64,000 bases of DNA from Sphaerisporangium album (lineage in GTDB: Bacteria > Actinomycetota > Actinomycetes > Streptosporangiales > Streptosporangiaceae), in NCBI RefSeq assembly GCF_003323745.1, contig NZ_QOIL01000010.1:101924-165923 (forward strand). The letters run 5' to 3'. Position 1 is the stretch's first letter; each line of letters starts with the position of its first letter. The notes under the pieces are model-generated. The model saw only the letters and a program-made list of their open reading frames with translations. It made no database searches and was not told the DNA's origin. This document shows, in pieces, positions 7,707 through 18,986 of this stretch. A program made the translations under genes and the position numbers.

Positions 7707-8477
7707 ATGCCGGCCCGTAGCGGTTACCAGCCCGGTGTGCCCTGCTGGGCGGATCTCTCCAGCCCCGACCCTCGCGCGTCGGCCGCCTTCTACGAGGAGA
7801 TCTTCGGGTGGCGCGCCGGGTTCGACCCCGACCCGGAGGCGGGCGGATACGGGACGTTCCGGCAGGACGGCAAGCTCGTCGCGGGCGTCGGGCCCACGTT
7901 CGGCCCCGGCAGGCCCCCGGCCTGGAACACCTACATCGCCACCGGCGACGCCGAGTCGGTCGCCGGCAGGGTCAAGGAGGCCGGGGGGCGGGTGTCCACC
8001 GGCCCGGTCCAGGTCTTCGACGAGGGCTCCATGGCCGTGTTCGAGGATCCGGCGGGCGCCGTCTTCATGGTCTGGGAGCCCGGGCGGCACTTCGGCGCGC
8101 AGCTCGTCGGCGAGCCGGTCTCGATGTGCTGGAGCGCCCTGGACACGCGCGACCCCGAGGACGCCAAGGCGTTCTACCCGGCCGTGTTCGGCTGGGCCGG
8201 CCGCGGCGTCCCCGGCGGGGGGCACACCGAGTGGCTGGTGGACGGCAGGCCGGTCGCGGCCATGACCCCGACCGGCGGCGAGCTTCCCGGGGGAGCGCGG
8301 GCCCGCTGGCTGGTCCATTTCGCCGTGCGCGACTGCGACGCCGTCGTGGCCCTCGCGGCCGAGCGCGGCGCGACGGCGCTCCAGCGGCCCCGGGACCTGC
8401 CGCCGGGCCGGTCCGCCGTCCTCGCCGACCCCTTCGGAGCCGTCTTCGCCGTCACGGCCCTCAGGCCCGCCGGGTGA
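7707..8477 (+). CDS. VOC family protein with two glyoxalase-like domains (Cfp30B/Rv0577-like)
   Basis: A 256-residue protein made of two tandem vicinal-oxygen-chelate domains: residues about 10-125 (WADLSSPDPRASAAFYEEIFGW ... VFEDPAGAVFMVWEP) and about 135-252 (CWSALDTRDPEDAKAFYPAVFGW ... VLADPFGAVFAV). The overall layout, with the opening SGYQPGVPCWADLSS, matches mycobacterial Cfp30B/Rv0577, a protein of uncertain enzymatic role. The ATG has an excellent ribosome site (AAGGGAGG). The classical metal ligands are not all apparent, so catalysis cannot be assumed. Confidence 0.85.
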   Translation: MPARSGYQPGVPCWADLSSPDPRASAAFYEEIFGWRAGFDPDPEAGGYGTFRQDGKLVAGVGPTFGPGRPPAWNTYIATGDAESVAGRVKEAGGRVSTGPVQVFDEGSMAVFEDPAGAVFMVWEPGRHFGAQLVGEPVSMCWSALDTRDPEDAKAFYPAVFGWAGRGVPGGGHTEWLVDGRPVAAMTPTGGELPGGARARWLVHFAVRDCDAVVALAAERGATALQRPRDLPPGRSAVLADPFGAVFAVTALRPAG

Positions 8478-8495
8478 ATCGAGCGAAGGTCGAGA

Positions 8496-8514
8496 TTAGG
8501 TAAGGCTTCCCTGC
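8496..8514 (+). promoter_or_regulatory. Iron-box-like sequence (IdeR/DtxR type) upstream of sufR
   Basis: The 19-mer TTAGGTAAGGCTTCCCTGC matches 14 of 19 positions of the published actinobacterial IdeR/DtxR box consensus TTAGGTTAGGCTAACCTAA, with the left half nearly intact and the right half degenerate. It lies about 70 bases upstream of the sufR start and just before the promoter region. Iron-dependent control of suf would be biologically sensible. The match is imperfect, so binding is inference. Confidence 0.5.
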
Positions 8515-8550
8515 GTGACGGACTGCATTCGGTCCGCGCGCGTTCACGGG

Positions 8551-8580
8551 TTGTGCCTCGGGAAGGAATTACGGCACACT
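8551..8580 (+). promoter_or_regulatory. Candidate suf operon promoter
   Basis: TTGTGC (8551-8556) and CACACT (8575-8580) are 18 bases apart, and the GTG start of sufR begins six bases later. Geometry fits a weak SigA-type promoter giving a leaderless sufR transcript, with the -10 region lying inside the SufR operator. Both hexamers are poor matches, and this is inferred from spacing. Confidence 0.35.
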
Positions 8581-8590
8581 GATGTTGTGA
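8576..8590 (+). promoter_or_regulatory. SufR operator ACACT-N5-TGTGA
   Basis: ACACTGATGTTGTGA is an exact instance of the palindromic site reported for mycobacterial SufR (ACACT, five bases, TGTGA). It covers the likely -10 region and the GTG start codon of sufR (8587). SufR carrying its iron-sulfur cluster would bind here and repress its own operon, giving autoregulation by Fe-S status. The exact motif in the expected place makes this one of the best-supported regulatory sites in the window. Confidence 0.8.
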
Positions 8591-9357
8591 AAAACGTGAC
8601 CGGGATGACGAACGCCGAGAAGGGCGCCGAGCGCGGTACGCGCGCGCGCGTCGCTCGGCTGATCCTGGAACACGGCCCGGTCGACGCCGCCGCGCTGGGC
8701 GAGCGGCTGGGGCTCACGCCCGCGGCGGTCCGCCGCCATCTGGACGCGCTGCTCGCCGAGGGAATGATAGAGCCTCGCACCGCACGGCCACGCGGGCAGC
8801 GGGGCCGGGGCAGGCCGGCGAAGCTGTTCGTCATCACCGACGCGGGCCGCAGCGCCTTCGAGCACGCCTATGACGGTCTCGCGGGCGGCGCGCTGCGCTT
8901 CCTGGCCGAGCGCATGGGCGAGGAGGCCGTGGCCGAGTTCGCCAGATCCCAGGTCAGCGGCCTGGTCAGGCGCCTGGAGCCGTTGATGCGCGAGGTCCCC
9001 GCCGACCAGCGGGTGCGCGTGCTGGCCGAGGCGCTGACGGCCGACGGCTACGCCGCCTCGGCCAGCACGGCCAAGTCCGGCGGCGAGCAACTGTGCCAGC
9101 ACCACTGCCCGGTCGCGCACGTGGCGGCGGAGTTCCCGCAGCTCTGCGAGGCCGAGACCGAGGCGTTCGGGCATCTGCTCGGCACGCCGGTGCAGCGCCT
9201 GGCGACGATCGCCCACGGCGACGGGGTTTGCACGACCCACGTCAGCCCGCGGGCGCTGGCGTCCCAGCACACCACGCAGGGCACGCGTGACGGCTCCGAC
9301 CCGACCGTCGGCAATTCGCGGAACTCGATCGATAAGAGCAAGGAGACCGGAAGGTGA
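8587..9357 (+). CDS. sufR: SufR, iron-sulfur cluster-sensing repressor of the suf operon
   Basis: A 256-residue regulator with an N-terminal winged helix ([20 protein letters not shown], then [14 protein letters not shown]) and the Arg/Gly-rich wing [11 protein letters not shown]. Three C-terminal cysteines, Cys170, Cys174 and Cys187, have the same spacing as the cluster ligands of Mycobacterium tuberculosis SufR (175, 179, 192). I start at GTG 8587 because the resulting opening VKNV matches the conserved start of actinobacterial homologues and because the operator overlaps it; ATG 8605 is the alternative. Its stop overlaps the sufB start. It represses the operon when clusters are plentiful. 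Confidence 0.93.
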   Translation: MKNVTGMTNAEKGAERGTRARVARLILEHGPVDAAALGERLGLTPAAVRRHLDALLAEGMIEPRTARPRGQRGRGRPAKLFVITDAGRSAFEHAYDGLAGGALRFLAERMGEEAVAEFARSQVSGLVRRLEPLMREVPADQRVRVLAEALTADGYAASASTAKSGGEQLCQHHCPVAHVAAEFPQLCEAETEAFGHLLGTPVQRLATIAHGDGVCTTHVSPRALASQHTTQGTRDGSDPTVGNSRNSIDKSKETGR

Positions 9358-10766
9358 CTGTCACCGACCGCCCGGAGCTTGAGGGCCTCGGGAACTATAA
9401 GTTCGGCTGGGCCGATTCCGACGTGGCCGGCGCCACCGCGCGCCGAGGCCTGTCCGAGGAGGTCGTGCGCAACATCTCCGCGCTGAAGAACGAGCCGGAG
9501 TGGATGCTCGACCTTCGCCTCAAGGGCCTGCGCCTGTTCGGCAAGAAGCCTCTGCCGAGCTGGGGCTCCGACCTCACGGGCATCGACTTCGACAACATCA
9601 AGTACTTCGTCCGCTCCACCGAGAAGCAGGCCGCTTCCTGGGACGAGCTTCCCGCGGACATCAAGAACACCTACGACAAGCTCGGCATCCCCGAGGCGGA
9701 GAAGCAGCGGCTGATCGCCGGCGTCGCCGCCCAGTACGAGTCCGAGGTGGTCTACCACAAGATCCGTGAGGACCTCGAGGAGAAGGGCGTCATCTTCCTC
9801 GACACCGACACCGGCCTCAAGGAGCACCCCGAGCTCTTCAAGGAGTACTTCGGGTCGGTCATCCCGGTGGGCGACAACAAGTTCGCCTCGCTGAACAGCG
9901 CGGTGTGGTCGGGCGGCTCGTTCATCTACGTCCCGCCGAACGTCAACGTCGAGATCCCGCTCCAGGCCTACTTCCGGATCAACACCGAGAACATGGGCCA
10001 GTTCGAGCGCACGCTGATCATCGTCGACGAGGGCTCGTACGTCCACTACGTCGAGGGCTGCACGGCGCCGATCTACTCGTCCGACTCGCTGCACAGCGCG
10101 GTCGTCGAGATCATCGTGAAGAAGAACGCCCGCTGCCGGTACACGACCATCCAGAACTGGTCGAACAACGTCTACAACCTGGTCACCAAGCGCGCCGTCG
10201 CCTACGAGGGCGCCACCATGGAGTGGATCGACGGCAACATCGGCTCCAAGGTCACGATGAAGTACCCGGCGGTCTACCTCATGGGCGAGCACGCCAAGGG
10301 CGAGACCCTGAGCGTCGCCTTCGCCGGCGAGGGCCAGCACCAGGACGCGGGCGCCAAGATGGTGCACCTCGCGCCGAAGACCTCCTCGACGATCGTCTCC
10401 AAGTCGGTCGCGCGCGGCGGCGGGCGCACGTCCTACCGCGGCCTCGTCCAGATCGAGGAGGGCGCGGCGGGCTCGGCGTCCACCGTGAAGTGCGACGCGC
10501 TGCTCATCGACCAGATCAGCCGCTCGGACACCTACCCCTACGTCGACGTCCGCGAGGACGACGTCTCCATGGGGCACGAGGCCACGGTCTCCAAGGTCTC
10601 CGACGACCAGCTCTTCTACCTGATGAGCCGAGGCCTCAACGAGGACGAGGCCATGGCCATGATCGTCCGCGGCTTCGTCGAGCCGATCGCGCGCGAGCTG
10701 CCCATGGAGTACGCCCTGGAGCTCAACCGCCTGATCGAGCTGCAGATGGAAGGGGCGGTGGGCTGA
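9354..10766 (+). CDS. sufB: Fe-S cluster assembly scaffold protein SufB
   Basis: A 470-residue SufB of normal length. Landmarks are [10 protein letters not shown] near the start, the central beta-helix ([21 protein letters not shown], with Cys in EGCTAP), [17 protein letters not shown], and the conserved [21 protein letters not shown] close to the C-terminus. With SufC and SufD it forms the SufBC2D complex on which nascent clusters are built using persulfide from SufS/SufU. The GTG start overlaps the sufR stop, and AAGGAG lies upstream. It is encoded in the invariant actinobacterial order R-B-D. Confidence 0.97.
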   Translation: MTVTDRPELEGLGNYKFGWADSDVAGATARRGLSEEVVRNISALKNEPEWMLDLRLKGLRLFGKKPLPSWGSDLTGIDFDNIKYFVRSTEKQAASWDELPADIKNTYDKLGIPEAEKQRLIAGVAAQYESEVVYHKIREDLEEKGVIFLDTDTGLKEHPELFKEYFGSVIPVGDNKFASLNSAVWSGGSFIYVPPNVNVEIPLQAYFRINTENMGQFERTLIIVDEGSYVHYVEGCTAPIYSSDSLHSAVVEIIVKKNARCRYTTIQNWSNNVYNLVTKRAVAYEGATMEWIDGNIGSKVTMKYPAVYLMGEHAKGETLSVAFAGEGQHQDAGAKMVHLAPKTSSTIVSKSVARGGGRTSYRGLVQIEEGAAGSASTVKCDALLIDQISRSDTYPYVDVREDDVSMGHEATVSKVSDDQLFYLMSRGLNEDEAMAMIVRGFVEPIARELPMEYALELNRLIELQMEGAVG

Positions 10767-10768
10767 CC

Positions 10769-11893
10769 ATGGGCCTGGACACCAAGCCTCTCTCCACCCT
10801 GCACGGGAAGTCCTCCTACGACCTTGAGGACTTCCCCGTGCCCACCGGGCGCGAGGAGTCCTGGCGGTTCACCCCGCTGTCGCGCCTGCGCGGCCTGCAC
10901 GACGGCACCGCCCCGGTCACCGGCAGCGTCGTCGTCGAGGTGCACCCGTCCCCGGAGGTCTCCGTCGAGACCGTCGGCCGTGACGACTCCCGCGTCGGCA
11001 AGGCGTACGTGCCGGCCGACCGGGTGAGCGTCCAGGCGTTCACCTCGTTCGAGAAGGCCACCGTGATCACGGTGCCCAAGGAGGCCGTGACCTCCGAGCC
11101 CACCGTGGTCAACCTCCGCGGCGAGAGCGCGGAGGGCGCGACGTACGGCCACCTGGTGGTCGTGGTCGAGCCGCTGGCGCAGGCCGTGGTCGTCCTGGAC
11201 CACCGGGGCAGCGCCGTCTACGCCGACAACGTCGAGTTCGTGGTCGGCGACGGAGCCTCGCTCAGGGTCGTCAGCCTGCAGGACTGGGCCGGCGACGCCG
11301 TGCACGTCTCGCACCACCACGCCCAGCTCGCCAAGGACGCGACGTTCAAGAGCTTCGTGGTCACCCTCGGCGGCGACCTTGTGCGCCTGTCGCCGTCGGT
11401 GTCCTACACCGGGCGCGGCGGCGACGCCGACTTGAGTGGCCTGTACTTCGCCGACGCCGGCCAGCACCTGGAGCACCGCCTGCTGGTCGACCACAGCGTG
11501 CCCGACTGCCGCAGCCACGTCGACTACCGCGGCGCGCTGCAGGGCGACGAGGCGCACGCCGTGTGGATCGGCGACGTGATCATCCGTGTCGAGGCCACCG
11601 GGACCGACACCTACGAGCTCAACCGCAACCTCATCCTCACCGACGGCGCCCGCGCCGACTCGGTGCCCAACCTGGAGATCCTCACCGGTGAGGTCGCGGG
11701 GGCGGGGCACGCCTCGGCCTCCGGCAGGCTGGACGACGAGCACACCTTCTACCTTCAGGCCCGGGGCATCCCCTACGAGGAGGCGCGCCGCCTGGTCGTG
11801 CGGGGCTACTTCGCGCAGCTGATCCAGAAGATCGAGGTGGAGGAGATCCGCGACCGGGTGCTCGCGGCCGTGGAGGCGGAGCTTGCACGATGA
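10769..11893 (+). CDS. sufD: Fe-S cluster assembly protein SufD
   Basis: A 374-residue SufD, partner of SufB in the scaffold complex. The N-terminal region carries PTGREESWRFTPL, which is typical of SufD, and the C-terminal domain contains the family block RSHVDYRGAL and ends with ARGIPYEEARRLVVRGYFAQLI. I use ATG 10769, two bases after the sufB stop, instead of the much longer open frame that runs back through sufB. Its stop overlaps the ferredoxin start. Confidence 0.96.
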   Translation: MGLDTKPLSTLHGKSSYDLEDFPVPTGREESWRFTPLSRLRGLHDGTAPVTGSVVVEVHPSPEVSVETVGRDDSRVGKAYVPADRVSVQAFTSFEKATVITVPKEAVTSEPTVVNLRGESAEGATYGHLVVVVEPLAQAVVVLDHRGSAVYADNVEFVVGDGASLRVVSLQDWAGDAVHVSHHHAQLAKDATFKSFVVTLGGDLVRLSPSVSYTGRGGDADLSGLYFADAGQHLEHRLLVDHSVPDCRSHVDYRGALQGDEAHAVWIGDVIIRVEATGTDTYELNRNLILTDGARADSVPNLEILTGEVAGAGHASASGRLDDEHTFYLQARGIPYEEARRLVVRGYFAQLIQKIEVEEIRDRVLAAVEAELAR

Positions 11894-12234
11894 CTTTCGA
11901 AAAGGTCTGCACCCTTTCCGACATCCCGGACGGCGGCGTCGTCGGGGTCGAGGCCGGCGGGCGGCCCGTGGCGCTGGTCCGCAGGGACGGTGAGGTCTTC
12001 GCCCTGCACGACGTCTGCTCGCACGCCGAGGTACGGCTCAGCGAGGGCGAGGTGTACGACGACACGCTGGAATGCTGGCTGCACGGCTCGTGTTTCGACA
12101 TCCGCTCCGGCAAGCCGACCGGCCCTCCCGCCACCCGACCCGTCCCCGTGTACCACGTGAAGCTCGAAGGCGACGACGTGCTCGTCTCGATCGACGCGGA
12201 CGGCACCGACACAGCCCAAGATCAGGAGTCCTAA
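11890..12234 (+). CDS. Rieske-type non-heme ferredoxin in the suf operon
   Basis: A 114-residue Rieske [2Fe-2S] protein. The ligands are visible as Cys43-x-His45 (DVCSHAEV) and Cys62-x2-His65 (CWLHGSCF). Small ferredoxins of this type sit between sufD and sufC in most actinobacterial suf operons, and they are thought to supply electrons or to act in cluster assembly, although no precise role is settled. Start ATG overlaps the sufD stop by four bases; the last codons run to one base before sufC. Confidence 0.93.
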   Translation: MTFEKVCTLSDIPDGGVVGVEAGGRPVALVRRDGEVFALHDVCSHAEVRLSEGEVYDDTLECWLHGSCFDIRSGKPTGPPATRPVPVYHVKLEGDDVLVSIDADGTDTAQDQES

Positions 12235-12981
12235 GTGCCCACCCTGGAAATTCGTGACCTGCATGTCGCCGTGGAGGACAAGGAGATCCTGCGCGGCGTC
12301 GACCTGACCGTCCGGTCGGGCGAGACCCACGCCCTGATGGGGCCGAACGGCTCGGGCAAGTCGACGCTCGCCTACGCGATCGCGGGTCACCCCAAGTACA
12401 CCGTCACCTCCGGCACGGTGACGCTCGACGGCGAGGACGTGCTGTCCCTGTCGGTCGACGAGCGCGCCCGCGCCGGCCTGTTCCTCGCCATGCAGTACCC
12501 CGTCGAGGTCCCGGGCGTCTCGGTGTCCAACTTCCTGCGCAGCGCCGTCACGGCCGTGCGCGGCGAGGCGCCCAAGCTGCGCCTGTTCACCAAGGAGCTC
12601 AAGGAGGGCATGGACGCCCTGTCCATCGACGCCTCCTTCGCCCAGCGCAACCTCAACGAGGGCTTCTCCGGCGGCGAGAAGAAGCGCCACGAGATCCTCC
12701 AGCTCGAACTGCTCAAGCCGAAGATCGCCGTGCTGGACGAGACCGACTCCGGTCTCGACGTCGACGCGCTGCGCGTCGTCTCCGAGGGCGTCAACCGCTT
12801 CCGGTCCACCGGCGAGACGGGCGTGCTGCTGATCACGCACTACACCCGCATCCTGCGCTACGTGAAGCCGGACTTCGTCCACGTCTTCGCGGGCGGCCGG
12901 ATCGTCGAGGAGGGCGGCCCGGAGCTGGCCGACAAGCTCGAGGCCGAGGGCTACGAGCGCTACACCAAGGCGAGTGCATGA
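12235..12981 (+). CDS. sufC: Fe-S cluster assembly ATPase SufC
   Basis: A 248-residue ABC-type ATPase: Walker [10 protein letters not shown], signature [12 protein letters not shown] and Walker [17 protein letters not shown], the last being the SufC-specific form DETDSGLD. It drives the conformational cycle of SufBC2D. Translation starts at GTG immediately after the ferredoxin stop, with CAGGAG upstream. The block [17 protein letters not shown] is the SufC hallmark between Walker A and signature. Confidence 0.97.
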   Translation: MPTLEIRDLHVAVEDKEILRGVDLTVRSGETHALMGPNGSGKSTLAYAIAGHPKYTVTSGTVTLDGEDVLSLSVDERARAGLFLAMQYPVEVPGVSVSNFLRSAVTAVRGEAPKLRLFTKELKEGMDALSIDASFAQRNLNEGFSGGEKKRHEILQLELLKPKIAVLDETDSGLDVDALRVVSEGVNRFRSTGETGVLLITHYTRILRYVKPDFVHVFAGGRIVEEGGPELADKLEAEGYERYTKASA

Positions 12982-14240
12982 CCGACAGCGTGTTCGACGT
13001 GGAGAGGATCCGGAAGGACTTCCCGATCCTCTCCCGCGAGCTGCCCGGGGGCAGGCCCCTCGTATACCTCGACTCGGGCAACTCCTCCCAGAAGCCCGCG
13101 CACGTCATCAACACGATGCGCGACCACCTGGAGCAGCACTACAGCAACGTCGGGCGGGCCCTGCACGTCCTCGGCAGCGAGTCGACCGAGGCCTACGAGG
13201 GCGCCCGTGACGCGGTGGCGGCCTTCATCGGCGCGCCGGGCCGCGACGAGGTCGTCTTCACCAAGAACGCCTCCGAGGCGCTGAACCTGGTGGCCTACGC
13301 CTTCGGCAACCCCGTGGGCACCGACGAGCGCTTCCGCCTCGGGCCCGGCGACGAGATCGTCATCTCCGAGATGGAGCACCACTCCAACATCGTGCCCTGG
13401 CAGCTGCTGGCCCAGCGCACCGGCGCCACGCTGCGCTGGTTCCCCGTCACCGACGAGGGCCGCCTGGACCTGTCCGGGCTGGACGAGCTGGTCACCGAGC
13501 GCACGAAGATCGTCTCGATCGTCCACCAGTCCAACGTCCTCGGCACGGTCAACCCCGTCGCCGACGTCCTGGCGCGGGCGCGCCGGGTGGGCGCGCTGAT
13601 GATGCTCGACGCCTCCCAGTCGGTGCCCCACCGCCCGGTGGACGTCGCCGCGCTCGGCGTCGACTTCGTCGCCTTCACCGGCCACAAGATGGTCGGCCCG
13701 TCGGGCATCGGCGTGCTGTGGGGCCGCCGGGAGCTGCTGGAGGCCATGCCGCCGTTCCTCGGCGGCGGCGAGATGATCGAGGCCGTCTGGATGGACCACT
13801 CGACCTTCGCCCCGGTGCCGCACAAGTTCGAGGCCGGCACCCCGCCCATCGTCGAGGCGATCGGGCTCGGCGCGGCCGTCGAGTACCTCACCGGCGTCGG
13901 CATGGAGCAGATCCGGCGCCACGAGCACGACCTCACGGTGTACGGCCTGGAGGCGCTGGCCGAGGTCCCGGGGATGCGGATCATCGGCCCGGCCACGGCC
14001 GAGGAGCGCGGCGGCACGCTGTCGTTCACAATCCCCGGCATACACCCCCACGATGTGGGGCAGATTCTCGACGACCGGTTCGGCATCGCCGTCCGCGTCG
14101 GGCACCACTGCGCGCGGCCGCTCCACCTGCGCTTCGGAATACCGGCGACGACGCGGGCGTCTTTCTACCTGTACAACACCACGGACGAGATCGACGCGCT
14201 GGTCCGAGGGCTCCACCACGTCCAGAAGGTGTTCGGATAA
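12978..14240 (+). CDS. sufS: Cysteine desulfurase SufS
   Basis: A 420-residue group II cysteine desulfurase that depends on pyridoxal phosphate and takes sulfur from cysteine as an enzyme persulfide. The PLP lysine is Lys237 in [11 protein letters not shown] and the catalytic cysteine is Cys378 in GHHCARPLH, set in the short loop typical of SufS enzymes that hand sulfur to SufU. Other marks are EHHSNIVPW and [12 protein letters not shown]. The start overlaps the sufC stop (ATGA). Confidence 0.97.
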   Translation: MTDSVFDVERIRKDFPILSRELPGGRPLVYLDSGNSSQKPAHVINTMRDHLEQHYSNVGRALHVLGSESTEAYEGARDAVAAFIGAPGRDEVVFTKNASEALNLVAYAFGNPVGTDERFRLGPGDEIVISEMEHHSNIVPWQLLAQRTGATLRWFPVTDEGRLDLSGLDELVTERTKIVSIVHQSNVLGTVNPVADVLARARRVGALMMLDASQSVPHRPVDVAALGVDFVAFTGHKMVGPSGIGVLWGRRELLEAMPPFLGGGEMIEAVWMDHSTFAPVPHKFEAGTPPIVEAIGLGAAVEYLTGVGMEQIRRHEHDLTVYGLEALAEVPGMRIIGPATAEERGGTLSFTIPGIHPHDVGQILDDRFGIAVRVGHHCARPLHLRFGIPATTRASFYLYNTTDEIDALVRGLHHVQKVFG

Positions 14241-14243
14241 GAC

Positions 14244-14681
14244 ATGATCGCCGAGTCGCTGTACCAGGAGCTGATCCTGGAGCACTACAAGCACCCGCAG
14301 GGGCGGGGGCTGCGCGAGCCGTACGACGCCGAGGTCCACCACGTGAACCCGACCTGCGGCGACGAGGTCACCATGCGGGTGAAACTGGGCGACGGCGGTA
14401 AGGTCCAGGACGTGTCCTACGACGGGCAGGGCTGCTCGATCAGCCAGGCCGCCGCGTCGGTGCTGCACGAGCTGGCCACCGGCACGACCGTCGAGGACAG
14501 CCTCGCGGTCGTGGACGAGTTCACCCGGCTCATGCAGGGCCGGGGCCAGGTCGAGCCCGACGAGGACGTCCTCGGGGACGCGGTGGCGTTCGCCGGTGTG
14601 GCCAAGTATCCGGCCAGGGTGAAGTGCGCCCTGCTGGCCTGGATGGCGTACAAGGACGCCGTGGTGAGGAGCTCGTCGTGA
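14244..14681 (+). CDS. sufU: SufU, zinc-dependent sulfurtransferase
   Basis: A 145-residue SufU that accepts persulfide sulfur from SufS and passes it to the SufBC2D scaffold. The metal/sulfur residues are in NPTCGDEV (Cys and Asp), GQGCSISQAAAS (second Cys) and VKCALLAW (third Cys), the three-Cys plus Asp zinc site of Gram-positive SufU. It carries the SufU-specific insertion between the second and third cysteines. Only three bases separate it from sufS. Confidence 0.95.
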   Translation: MIAESLYQELILEHYKHPQGRGLREPYDAEVHHVNPTCGDEVTMRVKLGDGGKVQDVSYDGQGCSISQAAASVLHELATGTTVEDSLAVVDEFTRLMQGRGQVEPDEDVLGDAVAFAGVAKYPARVKCALLAWMAYKDAVVRSSS

Positions 14682-14748
14682 TCGGCAGGCGAGTCCGGGC
14701 AGACTACCGCCGCACCCCGGCCGGGGCGCGGCGAGGCGAGGAGGCGGC

Positions 14749-15123
14749 GTGAGCAAGCCCGTGGAGACCCCGACCGGCACCCCGGCCGGGTTCGACGGCG
14801 ATACGGCCCTGGAGGACGTCATGGAGGCCCTCAAGGACGTCGTGGACCCCGAACTGGGGGTCAACGTGGTGGACCTCGGCCTGGTGTACGGGGTGAACCT
14901 CGACCCGGGCGAGCCGGGCGCGGCGCCGGTCGCCACGCTGGACATGACGCTGACCAGCGCGGCGTGCCCGCTGACCGACGTCATCGAGGAGCAGGCGCAC
15001 TCGGCCCTGGACGGCATGGTCTCGGACGTGAAGATCAACTGGGTCTGGCTTCCCCCGTGGGGCCCGGACAAGATCACCGACGACGGACGCGAGCAGTTGC
15101 GCATGCTCGGCTTCAACGTCTGA
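14749..15123 (+). CDS. sufT: SufT, MIP18/DUF59 family metal-sulfur cluster assembly factor
   Basis: A 124-residue DUF59 protein with DPELGVNVVDLGLVYGV and the conserved cysteine block LTSAACPLTDVIEEQ, and it ends in the WLPPWGPDKITDDGREQLRMLGF pattern of actinobacterial SufT. The family helps to mature or deliver Fe-S clusters. The GTG start is preceded by GGCGAGGAGG. It is the last gene of the eight-gene suf operon and ends 30 bases before the end of the convergent flavoprotein gene. Confidence 0.93.
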   Translation: MSKPVETPTGTPAGFDGDTALEDVMEALKDVVDPELGVNVVDLGLVYGVNLDPGEPGAAPVATLDMTLTSAACPLTDVIEEQAHSALDGMVSDVKINWVWLPPWGPDKITDDGREQLRMLGFNV

Positions 15124-15152
15124 CCCCGGGCGGCCGCCGTGGGCCTGCCGCA

Positions 15153-16790
15153 TCACTCTCCGCCCGGTTCGGCCCGTTCCGCGGAGGCGAGGTGGCGGGC
15201 GACGGCGTCCAGCGTGGGGAACTCCGACAGCAGCGTCGGCGGCACCCGGAAGCCGATCCGCTCTGAGAGGTCGGCCTGGATGTCGGCGACCTCCAGGGAG
15301 TCCAGCCCGTACGCCTCCACGGGGATCGAGGGGTCGATCTCGCACTCGGGCTGGTTCAGCTCAGCCGCCACACGGCGCACGAGCCACACCCGGATCTCCT
15401 CGGCCCCGTACAGGCCGTCCGCGTGGACCGGCCCGGCGGCGCGGGGCGGCGCGGGCCCGGCGGCGCGCTCGGTGATCTGGAAGAACCGGGCGGCGAGGTC
15501 GCGGGCGTAGGCGACGTTCGTCTCGATCAGCTCGAAGGCCGGCAGGGACCCCGCGTGGTAGGTCCGGTTGAGCCCCTGCGACGCCTCCAGGCGTTCCAGG
15601 ACGCCGGCCGCCACGTCCTCGCACCCGAAGTGCGGCATGAACGGCCACTCGGCCACCCGCAGGACCTCCTCCAGCCGTCCGCCGGCCCGGGCCAGGTCCT
15701 CGCCCAGCCGTTCGCGCAGGGCGCCCGCGTCCACGCCGTCGCCGTAGCAGTAGGCGACGACGAGGTCCTGGCCGGCGTACCGGCTGTGGTAGGCCACGCA
15801 CCGGCCGCCGGAGGTCGCCGCCGCCGCGCCGCGCCAGGGCAGCAGGAACATCCCTCCGCGTGGCAGTCCCGACACCCGGCACAGCACCGTGCGGTAGTCG
15901 ACCGTCCGGACGCGGGAGGCGATGTCCCGCTCCTCGTCGGTGAGGTCCATCACCGTCCGCACCCGGTCCAGGGGGACGGTGAGCACCAGCGCGTCGGCGG
16001 TCACCTGTTCCGAGCCGGTGCGCACGGTGACCGCGTCGGGGCCGCGCTCGATCCACTCCACCCGCACGCCGGTCCGCACGTCCGGCAGTTCCTTGGCGAC
16101 CCGCCGCCACAGCCGCGCGAAGCCGTCCTTCACCGTGAAGTTGCCCGCGTGCCCGCCGAGCGGCGCCCCCGAGCCGACCAGGCCGGTGAGCTCGGCGAAC
16201 TTCACGAAGTAGAGCGCGGGCAGGCCGGGGTCGGTCAGCAGGCCGAAGCCGCCGCTGGTGTAGCCGGTGCCGAGCGAGCCGGCCATCGCGCCCAGGCCCT
16301 CGGCGTCCAGCCAGGAGGAGATCGGCAGGGCGAGCGCGGCGGCGCTGTGCGCGAGCCCCGGCCGGCCGGCGTCCGGGAACTCCCGCTCGCGCAGCCGCAG
16401 GTAGCGCTGGAACGCCCGGCGCCGGAAGAAGCCGGAGCCGGGCGGGGCGGCCCGCCGGTGGCCGGCGTCCAGTTCCAGCGTCGGCGTGGCGTCCTCGGTC
16501 TCGACGCCGAGCTCGGCGGCCAGCGAGTACAGCTCCGTGTACGCCGTGGTGCACACGTGCGCACCCATGTCGTACGCGCGCCCGTCTACGTACACCGACT
16601 CCGCCTTGCCGCCGACCTGGTCGGTGTTCTCCAGCACCACCACCTCGTGCCCCAGGCGGACGAGCTCGCGGGCGAGGGTCAGGCCGCTCGCGCCGGCGCC
16701 GAGCACGCAGACCCGTCGCGGCGGGCCGCCCGCGCAGGCCCCGGATCCCGCGGTGGGCGCGGGGCCTCCGCGGGTGAGGTTCCGGTCCAT
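15153..16790 (-). CDS. FAD-dependent oxidoreductase fused to a C-terminal acyl carrier protein domain
   Basis: A 545-residue fusion. Residues about 26-445 form an NAD(P)/FAD amine-oxidase-like flavoprotein: dinucleotide motif G31-A-G-A-S-G36 in VCVLGAGASGLTLARELVRLG, the acidic end of the second strand at VVVLENTDQVGGKAES, and a C-terminal FAD-contact region. Residues about 465-540 form an acyl carrier protein with Ser498 in GLDSLEVADIQ as the 4'-phosphopantetheine site. The start ATG has a strong GAAGGAGG site. The gene lies 30 bases downstream of a fatty-acyl-AMP ligase, so an acyl chain is probably loaded on Ser498 and oxidised or desaturated in cis by the flavoprotein. This role is inferred; such fusions are not textbook enzymes. 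Confidence 0.82.
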   Translation of the reverse strand: MDRNLTRGGPAPTAGSGACAGGPPRRVCVLGAGASGLTLARELVRLGHEVVVLENTDQVGGKAESVYVDGRAYDMGAHVCTTAYTELYSLAAELGVETEDATPTLELDAGHRRAAPPGSGFFRRRAFQRYLRLREREFPDAGRPGLAHSAAALALPISSWLDAEGLGAMAGSLGTGYTSGGFGLLTDPGLPALYFVKFAELTGLVGSGAPLGGHAGNFTVKDGFARLWRRVAKELPDVRTGVRVEWIERGPDAVTVRTGSEQVTADALVLTVPLDRVRTVMDLTDEERDIASRVRTVDYRTVLCRVSGLPRGGMFLLPWRGAAAATSGGRCVAYHSRYAGQDLVVAYCYGDGVDAGALRERLGEDLARAGGRLEEVLRVAEWPFMPHFGCEDVAAGVLERLEASQGLNRTYHAGSLPAFELIETNVAYARDLAARFFQITERAAGPAPPRAAGPVHADGLYGAEEIRVWLVRRVAAELNQPECEIDPSIPVEAYGLDSLEVADIQADLSERIGFRVPPTLLSEFPTLDAVARHLASAERAEPGGE

Positions 16791-16820
16791 GCGGCGGCCT
16801 CCTTCGGTCGTCGTGGGTCT

Positions 16821-18602
<1,782 letters not shown>

Positions 18603-18986
18603 GTGATCGTTCCCCTCTCTGGAGCCTTGCGGAGAAAGGCGATTCATCGGGGGGTTTGTCCGCTTTTAGCGATGATAGGGCGGCGGTACGGGGGCTCACG
18701 GGCGCGATCGCGAGGCTGTCAGAAGTTTTCACGCCGCCTTGCCCTGGCCATTGCCCGCGACCTCGCCACCGCCGTCCGCGCGCGTGCTGATCGCGCTTCG
18801 CCGCGCGTCCGGTAGACTGAAGGACGACGATGATGAGCGGTGCTCGTGTGTCGTGACCGACACACCCGCTCAGTGCCCCAGCCGGGCACCACTGATCCCT
18901 CGCGCGGCAGCACGCCGTGCACCCCCTGGCTCGTCCTTTCGCAGAAGTGACGCGCCGCATCTCTTCGATCGAAAGGCACGACACTC
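18603..18986. other. Divergent intergenic region between FAAL and DEAD-box helicase genes
   Basis: About 384 bases. Toward the helicase there is a good -10 hexamer, TAGACT at 18813-18818, without a convincing -35, which would give a 5' leader of about 165 bases; long leaders are common for DEAD-box helicase genes. Toward FAAL the strand carries an AT-richer stretch (18655-18675) that may contain its promoter. No gene or strong hairpin is seen. Confidence 0.4.

Noticed and set aside
12960..15116. A 718-codon minus-strand frame opposite sufS, sufU and sufT
   Set aside because: Shadow of three genes with invariant catalytic motifs.
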